Source of the DNA: Candidatus Liminaster caballi
GTDB taxonomy: Bacteria; Bacteroidota; Bacteroidia; Bacteroidales; UBA3663
Reading direction: 5' to 3'
Length of the DNA stretch: 64,000 nt
NCBI GenBank assembly: GCA_018065085.1
Contig: JAGHUA010000005.1
Coordinates: 1-64,000 of the forward strand
The translations under genes were made by a program, and so were the position numbers. The notes under the pieces are model-generated. The model worked only from the letters and a program-made list of their open reading frames with translations. It was not told where the DNA came from and made no database searches. Position 1 is the stretch's first letter; each line of letters starts with the position of its first letter. Positions 46,173-55,968 of this stretch are shown here, in pieces.

Positions 46173-47726
46173 TCATTGAACAACGACTTTCCTGCCATTG
46201 ACAAGATAGATATTGCCCAACTCAATGTTTGACACCTTCTGACCGTAAAGGTTTAAAAAGGTGGCAGGGGAATCAGTCTTTTCTGTCTCGACCGAACGGA
46301 TTGCCGTGGTCTCAGGTACAAAGACGGTGACTTCGGTGATGAAGGCACGCTTGGTGGACGTGGCAATGGAAACAATCGGATTGGCTGCGACAGAGTCGAA
46401 GACAACTGTATGTTCCTCATACGCATCGGTCATCGTGGCTTCGTAGGCAACGCTCTTGAGCTGTGCTCCAGAGGCACTGATCTGAAGTTCACCCTCGACC
46501 GCCGTCCATCCCTTGACCTTGACACGCACGGCCAACGGACCGCCCTGATATGCGATGGTGCGCGATGTGATGCTGCCCGGATTCTTGCTTGAACCGAGTT
46601 TCACCGCTCCGCCTGCCTTATAGGCCGTAACGACGTTAGGGAAGTTATCATTGCCTGACCACTGGGCATTGGCTCCTGTGTTGCTGTTGTCATTGCCCTC
46701 GGTGATGTCATCAAAAGGTTCGTCGATGAGCACAGTGCCAACCTCGACATTGATGTCAGAACCGCCATCGCCGGTGTCGCCGCCACCGGTATCTCCACCC
46801 GTGTCACCGCCATCGCCTGTTCCGCCTCCAGTGTCGCCACCATCTCCGGTATTGCCACCTTCGCCAGTGCCCTGACCGTAATCTGCACCGCCATTGACAA
46901 GTGCAGTGGAGAGATCGAAGGCATAGTCGATGCTGTCGCCCCAGATATAATCGGCAAGCTGCGGATAGTCAATAAACGGGTTGCGGTTGGTCTGGACGGA
47001 ATAGACGCGTTCGTTGCGGATCACCTCCCACTCGCTCGGCGGATCGGCATGATGCCACTCAAGGAGAAGATCTAGAATCCAAGGCTTGACTGTGGGATAG
47101 TCCTGCTGTGTGAAGGCACAGGTTGAGGCTACGTTGGTGTTCGAACCCCATGCGGCATCAGCATAGCACGTTGCCACATAGAAATAAATGCGTGCAAAAT
47201 CGCCCTTATACTCATCGCATGGCTCGAAGACCTTGCCCTCGTACTGCGAACGGGCAGACGAGCCCACCTTCATGCGTGGATTGCTATAGGTAATATTGCT
47301 CGATTTAACCACGCCGACCGGATAATTGCTCTTGGCTGAGTTGGCATTAGAGTTGGACGGCATGACGTTGAACAGGTCGCTGTAGCAATCACAGCTCGCA
47401 CCACTGCCCCACCACGACTGCGGACAGGCATGTTCCTTGTTCATGTTGCTTGGCTCCGGGAAATATTCCACCACGTCGCTGTAGTAGTCGAACACCTGAT
47501 TGGTAGTGCCAGGCACTACGTCTGTGGTCTCATACCAGTTCCAAAGTTCCTTGTATTTGGCCACATAATGTTTCTTGATGATATTCTGAAGAGCCTTCTT
47601 GAGTTCGACCTTCTTCTTGCCATCAATGCTCTGATAATAGTGGTCAGGAACATCAGCAAAAGAGGTCTGGGCAAAGCCGAGAAGCATTGCCCAAACCATG
47701 ATTATTGTCTTCTTGGAAATATTCAT
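46173..47726 (-). CDS. Secreted endonuclease I with T9SS sorting domain
   Basis: Signal peptide (about 1-24), then an endonuclease I (EndA-like) domain to about residue 275. Its metal/His active site is visible as NMNKEHACPQSWWG (94-107), DLFNVMPSN (117-125) and the later GDFARIYFYVATCY. A Gly/Asp/Thr-rich linker of about 45 residues follows (repeats of GDGGDTGG), then a strand-rich domain, then a T9SS type A tail (FLNLYGQKVS, GNIYLVNGRKVVV). It probably cuts extracellular DNA for nutrient use or biofilm turnover. It is coupled to the gene upstream by an ATGA overlap. Confidence 0.9.
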   Translation of the reverse strand: MNISKKTIIMVWAMLLGFAQTSFADVPDHYYQSIDGKKKVELKKALQNIIKKHYVAKYKELWNWYETTDVVPGTTNQVFDYYSDVVEYFPEPSNMNKEHACPQSWWGSGASCDCYSDLFNVMPSNSNANSAKSNYPVGVVKSSNITYSNPRMKVGSSARSQYEGKVFEPCDEYKGDFARIYFYVATCYADAAWGSNTNVASTCAFTQQDYPTVKPWILDLLLEWHHADPPSEWEVIRNERVYSVQTNRNPFIDYPQLADYIWGDSIDYAFDLSTALVNGGADYGQGTGEGGNTGDGGDTGGGTGDGGDTGGDTGGGDTGDGGSDINVEVGTVLIDEPFDDITEGNDNSNTGANAQWSGNDNFPNVVTAYKAGGAVKLGSSKNPGSITSRTIAYQGGPLAVRVKVKGWTAVEGELQISASGAQLKSVAYEATMTDAYEEHTVVFDSVAANPIVSIATSTKRAFITEVTVFVPETTAIRSVETEKTDSPATFLNLYGQKVSNIELGNIYLVNGRKVVVQ

Positions 47727-49063
47727 TTCACGATAACTTTCTTGCCATTGACAACATAGATGCCCTTCTGGCTCATGTTGCTGACACGCTGACCGAGGAT
47801 GTTGAATACCTCAGCAGAAGCCGACTGGGCAGCAACAGAAGAGATGGAAGTCTCATCGTTGATTGCATACACATAACCGCTGGTGAGCTCGTATGTGCCG
47901 TTGTAATCCTTGAGTGTGCCAAAGACAACCACCTTATCGCCGACCTTAAGCTGATCCTCAGAGGTGAACTTAGCGTTCTCAAGATACTTTGCACGGAACA
48001 CAACAATAGTCTCGGTGCCGTCAGTGATGGTGAATGTTGCATTGCCATAGTCAACAGAAACCTCTGGAACAGGATCGGCAACAACCTCGCCCTTTACATA
48101 GACTGGAGTGGCAAGACCCTTACCGGCAGCGATGAGGGCATTGGCCTCACTTACGCTATAGGCAGTCTCAGCTGTGTTGCTGATATCTGTTGCGCCGTGT
48201 GCCTTAACATGCGACACATACTGTGCGTTCTTGATCTGTGGGTTACCGTTGTACTCTGTATAAACGCCCTGGAGTGTGAGTGTGTCGCCCACAGCTACAT
48301 CGAGGCTTGCAAAGTTCTTAGCTGCACCCTGAAGGTCAAGAAGACCGTAGATATAGATTGAAGACTCGCCCTGAACGAGATCGAAGTTACCGTATGTGGT
48401 ATTCTTTATGTTCTCCACAACGCCTTTGAGCTGGAATACGGTAGCAGTGTCGGCCTTGGCAAGGAAATCGGCAATGCTGATCTCCTCTGCAACCTTATCT
48501 TTGTCACCGCCATTGTCGCCACCGCCGTTATCGCCGGTTGAAGTGCAAACGAGTGAAGCATCATCGACGAGGATGCTGCCACCGTTCTTTGGATTCATGA
48601 CCAGAAGGTTGAGACGGGTTTCAGCTGCAAGTTCAAAGGTGAAAGACACAGCCGTCCACTCTGTAGCAGAAAGAACAGGGTCTGTTGCCGAGGTATAGAC
48701 GTAAGAGCCGACTTTGTTATCAGCATCAACAGGCACATAGCCAGGACGGCACTTGCAGACAATGGTGTCAGTGGCTGCCTTGGCATAAAAAGTGAATGTG
48801 TAAGAACCGGCAGCAACCGTCATCTCCTCTGTGGCAAGACGCTTGTTGCTCGATGCGCTAGCAACGGTTACTGAATACGAACCTGAATGAGCGTCAGTTG
48901 ACTGCGAAAGTGTGGCATTGCTTGCTGTTGAGGCAGACTTCCAATGGTCTGGAGTTGATTCTGTCCAAGATTCAAAGCCTGGATTCTGCAGAAGGTTGGT
49001 ATCCTCTGCATTTGCACTCATTACAAATGCCACAGCGGCAAGAGAAAGTAAAAATTTTTTCAT
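47723..49063 (-). CDS. Secreted OB-fold/CBM-like protein with T9SS sorting domain
   Basis: The ATG at 49063 starts a signal peptide (MKKFLLSLAAVAFVMSANA). Residues about 21-190 resemble a carbohydrate-binding-module-like jelly roll (NLLQNPGFESW, PDHWK, AGSYTFTFYAKA). Two OB-fold-like segments follow (about 210-310 and 320-420; FDLVQGESSIYIYG, DTLTLQGVYTEYNG). The end is a T9SS type A tail (VFNILGQRVSN, KGIYVVNGKKVIV). OB folds often bind nucleic acid. With the coupled endonuclease gene downstream, a DNA-capturing partner is a fair guess. Confidence 0.75.
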   Translation of the reverse strand: MKKFLLSLAAVAFVMSANAEDTNLLQNPGFESWTESTPDHWKSASTASNATLSQSTDAHSGSYSVTVASASSNKRLATEEMTVAAGSYTFTFYAKAATDTIVCKCRPGYVPVDADNKVGSYVYTSATDPVLSATEWTAVSFTFELAAETRLNLLVMNPKNGGSILVDDASLVCTSTGDNGGGDNGGDKDKVAEEISIADFLAKADTATVFQLKGVVENIKNTTYGNFDLVQGESSIYIYGLLDLQGAAKNFASLDVAVGDTLTLQGVYTEYNGNPQIKNAQYVSHVKAHGATDISNTAETAYSVSEANALIAAGKGLATPVYVKGEVVADPVPEVSVDYGNATFTITDGTETIVVFRAKYLENAKFTSEDQLKVGDKVVVFGTLKDYNGTYELTSGYVYAINDETSISSVAAQSASAEVFNILGQRVSNMSQKGIYVVNGKKVIVK

Positions 49064-49131
49064 AAGATTAGAGTTTAATTTATTGTATCTAAAGCAAACA
49101 TTGTCTGCATAAATATTTTCAAATACACGCG

Positions 49132-49162
49132 CAAAATTACTGATATTTTCTGATACACCAAA
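49132..49162 (-). promoter_or_regulatory. Promoter of the OB-fold protein/endonuclease operon
   Basis: On the minus strand TTTG (49159-49162), 19 bases, TAATTTTG (49132-49139), about 70 bases before the start at 49063. Confidence 0.65.
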
Positions 49163-49212
49163 AAATATCTCTGTTTTTAACACGAAAATAATATTATTTT
49201 AGCAACAAACGT

Positions 49213-49980
49213 CTATTTTATGACCCAAATACTCACTTCATAGAGCATATAAAGCGGAAGGGTGACGAGGAAAAGCGTGAAAAGATCGGGAGGTGTGATA
49301 AGGGCAGCAATGACCATAATGCCCACAATGGCATGGCGACGATAGCGGCGCATCATTGAGGCAGAAACCAGTCCGATGTGGGAAAGCAGACGCACAGCCA
49401 CCGGCATCTGGAACACAAGACCCATCATGAACGTGAGGGTGGAGAACGAAGAGAAATAGCTCTGAAGCGTGATGGTATTGGCTATGGTGGCGTCAACCTG
49501 ATAGGTGCCAAGGAAACGGAATGAGATGGGGAAAAGCACGAAATAATTCATCAGCACACCGACGGCAAAAAGCATGTACATGACCACGCAGAGCCGCACT
49601 GCCACACGTTTCTCATTCTGATAAAGTGCAGGGAGGATAAAACCCAGTATCTCAATTAGAATATATGGGGAGGCAATCAGGATTGCAAGATAGAGCGAGG
49701 TGGAGAGGTGGGCCATGAACTGGCCTGCCAACTCGGTATTGATCAGTGAAATGTGATAGGGCTCGAAGCAGAAATCACTGCCAAGCAGATGCAGCAGATG
49801 CTCAATGGCGCGGAACGTGATGAAATTATATTCCTTTGGGGCAAGCAGCAACTGGAAGACGGCGTCCCTCATACAGAACACCGCCATCATGAGCACAGCA
49901 GCCACCACCGCCAGACGCATCAGCATCCGGCGCAGCACATCAAGGTGCTCCGCCATGGGCATACGTTCGAGATCGGCCAT
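49213..49980 (-). CDS. tatC: Twin-arginine translocase subunit TatC
   Basis: Inner-membrane receptor of the Tat system, which exports folded proteins with twin-Arg signals. 255 residues with six predicted membrane segments. Conserved N-terminal MAEHLDVLRRMLMRL carries the Glu/Arg contact region, and the C-terminal segment reads ITPPDLFTLFLVTLPLYMLYE. It overlaps tatA by one base, forming a tatAC pair with no separate tatB, which is usual in Bacteroidetes. Confidence 0.95.
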   Translation of the reverse strand: MADLERMPMAEHLDVLRRMLMRLAVVAAVLMMAVFCMRDAVFQLLLAPKEYNFITFRAIEHLLHLLGSDFCFEPYHISLINTELAGQFMAHLSTSLYLAILIASPYILIEILGFILPALYQNEKRVAVRLCVVMYMLFAVGVLMNYFVLFPISFRFLGTYQVDATIANTITLQSYFSSFSTLTFMMGLVFQMPVAVRLLSHIGLVSASMMRRYRRHAIVGIMVIAALITPPDLFTLFLVTLPLYMLYEVSIWVIK

Positions 49981-50192
49981 TACTTCTCTGTGTCGGCCTT
50001 ATCCTTGGTCTCGGTGGTCTTCTCCTGGACGTCGGCATCGTCATCCTTGCCGTTCATGCCGTCCTTGAAACTCTTCACACCCTTGCCCACGCCACGCATC
50101 AGCTCGGGAATCTTCTTGCCGCCGAAAAGCAGCAGCACTACGAGAACGATGGCAATGATTTCGGTGGTGCCTATAAAGAGGAATGCTGTCAT
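49980..50192 (-). CDS. tatA: Sec-independent translocase subunit TatA
   Basis: A 70-residue protein with one short N-terminal membrane helix ([14 protein letters not shown]), the [21 protein letters not shown] amphipathic helix, and a charged Glu/Lys tail. It forms the Tat pore with TatC. First gene of the leftward tatAC pair. Confidence 0.95.
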   Translation of the reverse strand: MTAFLFIGTTEIIAIVLVVLLLFGGKKIPELMRGVGKGVKSFKDGMNGKDDDADVQEKTTETKDKADTEK

Positions 50193-50242
50193 TTTGTTTC
50201 GAATTTAGATGTTTGTAATCTGTTTTTGCTCAATATTCGGTG

Positions 50243-50250
50243 CAAAAGTA
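50243..50250 (-). promoter_or_regulatory. -7 box for tatAC
   Basis: TACTTTTG on the minus strand, about 50 bases before the tatA start. No TTTG at the standard distance was found. Confidence 0.4.
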
Positions 50251-50304
50251 GTGCTTTTTTTCGATTTCTTTGCATCTAAAACCATAAATATTAAAAATAA
50301 TGTG

Positions 50305-50312
50305 TAATTTTG
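50305..50312 (+). promoter_or_regulatory. -7 box for the M16 peptidase gene
   Basis: TAATTTTG followed by CACC, about 45 bases before the ATG at 50358. No matching TTTG upstream was found, so it is a partial promoter call. Confidence 0.4.
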
Positions 50313-50357
50313 CACCTCGAAACTAACTTTTTTGCGACTTTAACGCCTCAATTCAAC

Positions 50358-51596
50358 ATGTTTGACTATCAGACGACCACTCTTCCGTCAGGACTTCGCA
50401 TCGTACACCAGCACAACCCATCGCACGTAGGCTACTGCGGCTTCATTGTCGATTGCGGTACTCGCAACGAGACGAATCCTGCCGACTACGGCATGGCCCA
50501 CTTCATTGAACATATATTATTTAAAGGTACGAGTACACGCGACGCATGGCACATCAACCAGCGCATGGAAAGTGTAGGCGGCGAACTGAATGCCTTCACC
50601 ACGAAGGAGGACACTACGTTCTACAGCACATTCCTGGCTGCAGATTTCCCACGTGCATGCCAACTGTTATGTGACCTGATGTTCAATGCCACGGCACCTC
50701 AACACGAGCTTGAGAAAGAACAGGATGTGGTCATTGAGGAGATCGAAAGCTATCGCGACACACCGTCGGAACTGATATACGATGTATTTGAAAACCGCCT
50801 GTTCGAGGGTCATCCGCTGGGTCACAACACTCTTGGTTCGGCTGAGACCGTCCACGGTTTCAACCATGACCGATGCATCGACTTCATACGTCGCAACTAT
50901 ACTCCCGACCGCATGGTGTTCTTTGCCTATGGTCCTATGAAGTGGGACGATGTGGTGAAATGCGTGAGCCGTTGGAGTCATGCCGATCCTTCGACCAATA
51001 AGGACAAGATCAATGAGAATCACTATGATGCGATTCCTACTGATGTCAATATAAAAGAGACCAACGCTGACTCATACCACCAGTCGCACTGCATCATCGG
51101 CGCTCGCACCTACCCTTACGGTCACCCAAATGCCGCTGCATTGGCATTGATCAACAACATGCTTGGAGGTCCTGGCATGAACAGCCGACTGAACCAGCAG
51201 CTGCGCGAGAAACGCGGTCTTGTCTATTCGGTGGAGAGTAATGTACTGACCTTCACCGACACTGGCTATTTCAGCATTTACTTCGGTTGCGATCACAGCG
51301 ACCGCCGTCTGTGCGAACGTCTATGCATGAAGGAGCTGCGACGTTTTGCCGACAATCAGCTCTCTGCCCGCCAGCTGGAAGCTGCAAAAAAACAGTTCAA
51401 GGGTCAGCTTGGCATTTCGACCGCAAACCTTGAGAACAACGCACTCGCCCTTGGCAAGAACATACTGCGACGCGGACGCCTCGAAAGCCTGTCAGAGACT
51501 TGCAGCCGCATCGATGCCGTGACAGCCGCCCAGATACAGCAAGTGGCCTCCGAGCTATTTGCCGAAGACCACCTGATAACTGTTGTCCTTGAATAG
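50358..51596 (+). CDS. M16-family zinc peptidase
   Basis: Processing-peptidase-like protein, 412 residues, one two-domain half-clamp as in PqqL/PepR relatives. The inverted zinc motif HFIEH lies near residue 50, and the third ligand Glu falls in VVIEEIESYRDTP about 75 residues later. GPGMNSRLNQQLREKRGLVYSV is the C-terminal-domain signature. The ATG at 50358 (MFDYQTTTLPSG) is preferred over an upstream TTG. No signal peptide, so it is likely cytoplasmic. Its stop is three bases from the convergent metK stop. Confidence 0.92.
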   Translation: MFDYQTTTLPSGLRIVHQHNPSHVGYCGFIVDCGTRNETNPADYGMAHFIEHILFKGTSTRDAWHINQRMESVGGELNAFTTKEDTTFYSTFLAADFPRACQLLCDLMFNATAPQHELEKEQDVVIEEIESYRDTPSELIYDVFENRLFEGHPLGHNTLGSAETVHGFNHDRCIDFIRRNYTPDRMVFFAYGPMKWDDVVKCVSRWSHADPSTNKDKINENHYDAIPTDVNIKETNADSYHQSHCIIGARTYPYGHPNAAALALINNMLGGPGMNSRLNQQLREKRGLVYSVESNVLTFTDTGYFSIYFGCDHSDRRLCERLCMKELRRFADNQLSARQLEAAKKQFKGQLGISTANLENNALALGKNILRRGRLESLSETCSRIDAVTAAQIQQVASELFAEDHLITVVLE

Positions 51597-51599
51597 GAA

Positions 51600-52889
51600 T
51601 CAAAGACCGAATGCTGCCTTGACCTTGTCAACGTAGTCGAGCTTCTCCCATGTAAAGAGCTCAACCTCACGTACGATCGGCTCTGGCAGGTACATGCTCT
51701 CGAATGTCTTTGTCACAAGTTTTGGCTCTCGGCCGAAATGACCGTATGCTGCGGTCTCCTCATAGATTGGGTTACGAAGCTTGAGACGCTGTTCAATAGC
51801 ATGTGGAGTCATATCGAACACTTCGCTTACCAACTTGCTGATCTCGGCATCCGTCATCTTGACCGATGCCGTGCCATAGGTATTGACATAGAGCGAAACC
51901 GGCTTTGCCACACCAATGGCGTATGCCACCTGAACGAGTGCCTGACGACACACACCTGCCGCCACAAGGTTCTTGGCAATGTGACGGGCTGCGTATGCTG
52001 CCGAACGGTCAACCTTTGACGGATCCTTACCAGAGAAAGCGCCACCGCCATGAGCTCCGTGTCCACCGTATGTATCAACGATGATCTTTCGGCCAGTGAG
52101 ACCTGTATCGCCGTGAGGTCCGCCGATTACGAACTTGCCCGTAGGATTGACATGATAGGTAATCTCACCCTGGAAGAGAGCGCGCTCCTCTGCATTGAGA
52201 CGAGCCAGGACACGAGGCACAAGGATCTCCTTCACATCCTTCTCGATCTGCTGCTGCATGAGCACGTCGGCCTGCTGCTGTGTGAGAGTTTCTGATGGGA
52301 GGATAAATTCATCATGCTGGGTTGAGAGAACAATGGTATGTACGCGCACAGGACGGTTTGTCTCGCCGTCGTACTCCACCGTCACCTGACTCTTGGCATC
52401 AGGACGAAGGTATGGCATGAGATTGGTCTCCTTGCGGATCTTGGCAAGCTCGATGAGCAGGAGGTGACTGAGTTCGAGAGTGATTGGCATGTAGTTGTGA
52501 CTCTCGTCGGTGGCATAGCCGAACATCATACCCTGATCGCCAGCACCCTGCTCCTTTTCGTCGGCACGCTCAACGCCTCGGTTGATGTCACCGCTCTGCT
52601 CATGAATGGCGCTGAACACACCGCATGAGTTGCCGTCGAACATATACTCGGCCTTGGTGTAGCCAATCTTGTTGATGATGCGGCGGGCGGCCTTGAGCAG
52701 ATCCACGTAGGCTGTACTCTTTACCTCACCTGCCAACACTACCTGGCCTGTGGTGACGAGTGTCTCGCAGGCAACCTTGCTGTGCGCATCCTGGGCCAAG
52801 AACTCGTCGAGAATGGTGTCACTGATCTGATCAGCGACCTTGTCTGGATGTCCTTCACTAACTGATTCGGACGTGAAAAGATAATTCAT
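51600..52889 (-). CDS. metK: S-adenosylmethionine synthetase
   Basis: Makes S-adenosylmethionine from methionine and ATP. 429 residues from the ATG at 52889. Signatures are [26 protein letters not shown] and [19 protein letters not shown]. It has the longer C-terminus seen in Bacteroidetes MetK ([16 protein letters not shown]). The leader of about 100 bases contains a GGCAAC/GTTGCC hairpin, but no SAM riboswitch was recognised. The gene converges on the M16 gene with a 3-base gap. Confidence 0.97.
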   Translation of the reverse strand: MNYLFTSESVSEGHPDKVADQISDTILDEFLAQDAHSKVACETLVTTGQVVLAGEVKSTAYVDLLKAARRIINKIGYTKAEYMFDGNSCGVFSAIHEQSGDINRGVERADEKEQGAGDQGMMFGYATDESHNYMPITLELSHLLLIELAKIRKETNLMPYLRPDAKSQVTVEYDGETNRPVRVHTIVLSTQHDEFILPSETLTQQQADVLMQQQIEKDVKEILVPRVLARLNAEERALFQGEITYHVNPTGKFVIGGPHGDTGLTGRKIIVDTYGGHGAHGGGAFSGKDPSKVDRSAAYAARHIAKNLVAAGVCRQALVQVAYAIGVAKPVSLYVNTYGTASVKMTDAEISKLVSEVFDMTPHAIEQRLKLRNPIYEETAAYGHFGREPKLVTKTFESMYLPEPIVREVELFTWEKLDYVDKVKAAFGL

Positions 52890-53001
52890 TGCTGAAATCA
52901 ACTTTTTAGATGGTTAATAATCATCGGCAACTTTTTCATTGGTTGCCAATCAATAATAATTAATGTAAAAATATTTTGCCCATACTTTCGAAATGGGCGC
53001 G

Positions 53002-53033
53002 CAAAGATAGGGCTTTCCGTCGGATTATGCAAA
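53002..53033 (-). promoter_or_regulatory. Promoter of metK
   Basis: On the minus strand TTTG (53030-53033), 20 bases, TATCTTTG (53002-53009). The -33 box lies inside the last codons of the upstream transporter gene, whose stop is at 53025. Confidence 0.75.
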
Positions 53034-54386
53034 CAAAAGTGCCATAATTTTTTCGAAAATGCCCGAACCGCTGAGGAAAATGACCAAAATGCTAAGTGGA
53101 GCGAAGAATCGGACGACAAAGATGAACACTGGGACGATGCGAGCAGAACGGCGGCCATGGTCAGTGAGCGTATCGACAATAAGATGACGGGGCATGACCC
53201 ATCCCACAAAGAGCGAGAACAGCAAACCACAACCCGGCATCAGATAGCAAGCAGTGACATGGTCAAAGAGGTCGAACAACGGCATACCGAACGCCGCAAT
53301 TGTATCTTTCCAATCAGGACACATTGATGCCGTGCAGCCCACACCGAGCAACCATCCCGTGGCAGCCACTACAATCACAGCATTACGGCGACGAAGGCCG
53401 AAACTCTCCTGAAGAATGGCAATAGGAGTCTCGAACATTGAGAGCGTAGAGGTCAGAGCTGCCACACTCAGCAGCACAAAGAAGATTGTGCACAAAACCC
53501 GTCCGCCCGTCATCTGCATAAATACGTCAGGCAGTGTGATGAACGCAAGACCCGGACCGGCGCCAGGTTCCACGCCGAAATTAAAACATGCAGGGAAGAT
53601 CACTACGCCGGCAAGAATGGCAATAAGCGTATCGAGCAGCACGATGCTCAATGCAGACTTTCCGACCGACGAACCGTCACGCATGTACGAGCCATAGGTC
53701 AGCAGCGTGCCAATGCCAACAGAGACACTGAAGAAAGCCTGTCCAAGGGCTGAGACAACGACATAGATGTCAATCTTCGAGAAATCGGGATGGAAAAGGA
53801 ATGCAAGTCCATCGCCAGCCTTAGGCAGAAGCAACGAGTTGACGCACAATACCAGCATCATGAGAAATAGCAGCGGCATCATGATGTTCGATGCACGTTC
53901 TATACCCTTGCGCACACCACCCAGAAGGATAAAGACATTCAAAAGGATAAATCCGGTCATGCACACAAATGGCATGGTAAAATGCGAACTGAACTCACCG
54001 AAATCAGGAATACCGCCGATGACAGATGTGACGGAATACTGCAATGTCCAACCTGCCACAACCGAATAAAAGCCCACAACCAGCAGCATGGCAATAGCGC
54101 CCAGCACTCCCACCAATGGCCATGCCGTACGCGGAGCCAGCTGACGAAGGGCTCCCACAGGGTTACGCCTTGTGGTACTGCCAAGCATCAATTCTGCCGC
54201 AACCAAAGGGAATCCCAGCAAAAGCACGCAGCAGAGATAGACGAGGATGAAAGCAGCACCGCCGTTCTGTCCGGTCTCGTACGGAAATCGCCACACATTG
54301 CCAAGTCCCACAGCCGAGCCTACGGCTGCTGCCACGCCACCCATACGGGTCACGAACATGGCTCTCGATGAAGGTTTGTCAGTCAT
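53025..54386 (-). CDS. Sodium-dependent neurotransmitter-symporter-family transporter, copy 1
   Basis: SNF-type LeuT-fold permease, 453 residues, about eleven to twelve membrane segments. The sodium/substrate-site motif GSAVGLGNVWRFPYETGQNGG is in segment 1. The usual DUF-like loop before GVRKGIERASNIMMPLLF is present. Substrate is probably an amino acid, but cannot be read from sequence. The start at 54386 (MTDKPSSRAMFVTRMG) fits the family. It is 64 bases downstream of a second copy, with no clear terminator between. Confidence 0.92.
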   Translation of the reverse strand: MTDKPSSRAMFVTRMGGVAAAVGSAVGLGNVWRFPYETGQNGGAAFILVYLCCVLLLGFPLVAAELMLGSTTRRNPVGALRQLAPRTAWPLVGVLGAIAMLLVVGFYSVVAGWTLQYSVTSVIGGIPDFGEFSSHFTMPFVCMTGFILLNVFILLGGVRKGIERASNIMMPLLFLMMLVLCVNSLLLPKAGDGLAFLFHPDFSKIDIYVVVSALGQAFFSVSVGIGTLLTYGSYMRDGSSVGKSALSIVLLDTLIAILAGVVIFPACFNFGVEPGAGPGLAFITLPDVFMQMTGGRVLCTIFFVLLSVAALTSTLSMFETPIAILQESFGLRRRNAVIVVAATGWLLGVGCTASMCPDWKDTIAAFGMPLFDLFDHVTACYLMPGCGLLFSLFVGWVMPRHLIVDTLTDHGRRSARIVPVFIFVVRFFAPLSILVIFLSGSGIFEKIMALLFA

Positions 54387-54450
54387 TTTTACGATTTGAA
54401 TAGAATTAGAAATGTTGTGGCTCAAAAAGAACAACGGGAGTGGCGTGTCA

Positions 54451-55821
54451 TCAGATCAGATTGCCCACAAAAACAATGGCGATGAGCACAGGCACCACAT
54501 ATCGCAGTCCAATGATGAGCGGACGCAGATACCAGCCGGAATCATTGCGCCAATTGGTGAGCGCATCGTGAGTAATGGAACGATCCAGACGCCAGCCGAC
54601 AAACAGAGAGATCAGAATACCTCCAATCGGCATCATATAGAGAGATGTGAGCTTATCGGCAAGATCGAAGAAATTATTGCCAAGCACGGTGACTCCGCTA
54701 CCGATGCCCAAAGAGAGCGAACTCAAAACGCCCAGGCTGCAGACGACCAGAGCGACAGTCATTGTGGCAACACGGCGCGACATCCGGTGCTCCTCCTGAA
54801 GATATGAGATCGGCACTTCAAACAGCGACATGCATGATGTGAGTCCAGCCAACAGGACAAGCATGAAGAATGCCAGACACATGGCATATCCGCCAGGCAT
54901 CTGCATGAAAACATTAGGCAGGGTGATGAATACAAGGCCCGGGCCCTTACCAGGATCAATGCCATAACTGTAGCAGGCAGGGAAAATCACGACTCCGGCC
55001 AGGACTGCGATCAACGTGTCGAGCGAAGCAATGCTCAATGCCGTCTTGCCAATCTTTGTATTGTCGCCGAGGTACGAACCGTAGGCCAGCATTATGCCCA
55101 TAGCCACCGAGAGCGAGAAGAACGCCTGTCCCATGGCAGTGATGATGGTGCGTCCCGTCACCTTGCTGAAATCCGGGTAGAAGAAGAACTCGCAACCCTT
55201 GGCAAATCCCGGAAGCAGACATGAGTTGACCACCAGAATCAGGAGCAGGACAGCAAGGGCAGGCATCATGATGCGCGAGGCGCGTTCCAAGCCTTTCTGT
55301 ACGCCTCCCAGCATTATCACAGCGTTGATCAGGATACTGCCTGCCATCCAAAGGATCGGCGACCATACGCTTGAGCTGAATGCCGAGAAATCGGCTGCCA
55401 TCACATCGGCCGAACTGAGTTGCGGATCGACGGTCTGAGCAGTCGCGACAGTCATTGCAAAGTCATTGGTCAATGCTCGCCATGTGTAGCACAGCGTCCA
55501 GCCTAATATGACCGTATAGAAACCGAGGATGATGACAGCCACAAGCATGCCCATCACACCCGTCAGATACCATTTCGTGCCAGGAGCGAGCATCTTGAAG
55601 GCACGAGAGACGTTGGCGTGAGCCGAACGGCCGATAGTAAACTCAGCAATAAGCAGCGGAATGCCCAGAAACATGACAGACAGCACATAGATAAGCAGGA
55701 ATGCACCACCGCCATTCTGACCGGTCTCGTATGGAAAACGCCAGATGTTGCCCAATCCCACCGCCGAACCTACAGCAGCGGCCACAGCACCCAGACGCGA
55801 AGCGAACGTAGCCCTTGACAT
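54451..55821 (-). CDS. Sodium-dependent neurotransmitter-symporter-family transporter, copy 2
   Basis: A 456-residue paralogue of the next gene downstream, with the same GSAVGLGNIWRFPYETGQNGG start of segment 1 and GVQKGLERASRIMMPALA. The ATG at 55821 (MSRATFASRLG) is preferred over an in-frame TTG. The two genes are a tandem duplication that has diverged. They may be co-transcribed from the promoter at 55851-55882. Confidence 0.92.
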   Translation of the reverse strand: MSRATFASRLGAVAAAVGSAVGLGNIWRFPYETGQNGGGAFLLIYVLSVMFLGIPLLIAEFTIGRSAHANVSRAFKMLAPGTKWYLTGVMGMLVAVIILGFYTVILGWTLCYTWRALTNDFAMTVATAQTVDPQLSSADVMAADFSAFSSSVWSPILWMAGSILINAVIMLGGVQKGLERASRIMMPALAVLLLILVVNSCLLPGFAKGCEFFFYPDFSKVTGRTIITAMGQAFFSLSVAMGIMLAYGSYLGDNTKIGKTALSIASLDTLIAVLAGVVIFPACYSYGIDPGKGPGLVFITLPNVFMQMPGGYAMCLAFFMLVLLAGLTSCMSLFEVPISYLQEEHRMSRRVATMTVALVVCSLGVLSSLSLGIGSGVTVLGNNFFDLADKLTSLYMMPIGGILISLFVGWRLDRSITHDALTNWRNDSGWYLRPLIIGLRYVVPVLIAIVFVGNLI

Positions 55822-55850
55822 AACTTTAACATTCAAATGTTTTACGGGTG

Positions 55851-55882
55851 CAAAGATATGTATTTTTCGTCACATCTGCAAA
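55851..55882 (-). promoter_or_regulatory. Promoter of the transporter pair
   Basis: On the minus strand TTTG (55879-55882), 20 bases, TATCTTTG (55851-55858), about 30 bases before the start at 55821. Confidence 0.75.
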
Positions 55883-55896
55883 TATCGGGCAAGTTT

Positions 55897-55929
55897 TTTG
55901 GCAATTCAGGAAAAAATACGTTATCTTTG
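55897..55929 (+). promoter_or_regulatory. Promoter of the phosphoesterase gene
   Basis: TTTG (55897-55900), 21 bases, TATCTTTG (55922-55929), divergent from the transporter promoter, whose -33 box is only 15 bases away. Confidence 0.75.
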
Positions 55930-55968
55930 CGCCCACCAACCGACGTTCCAGGCGTCCACATACATTAT

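Noticed and set aside
52890..53001. SAM riboswitch in the metK leader
   Set aside because: Only a simple GGCAAC/GTTGCC hairpin is seen; no conserved core of a known SAM-binding class was recognised.
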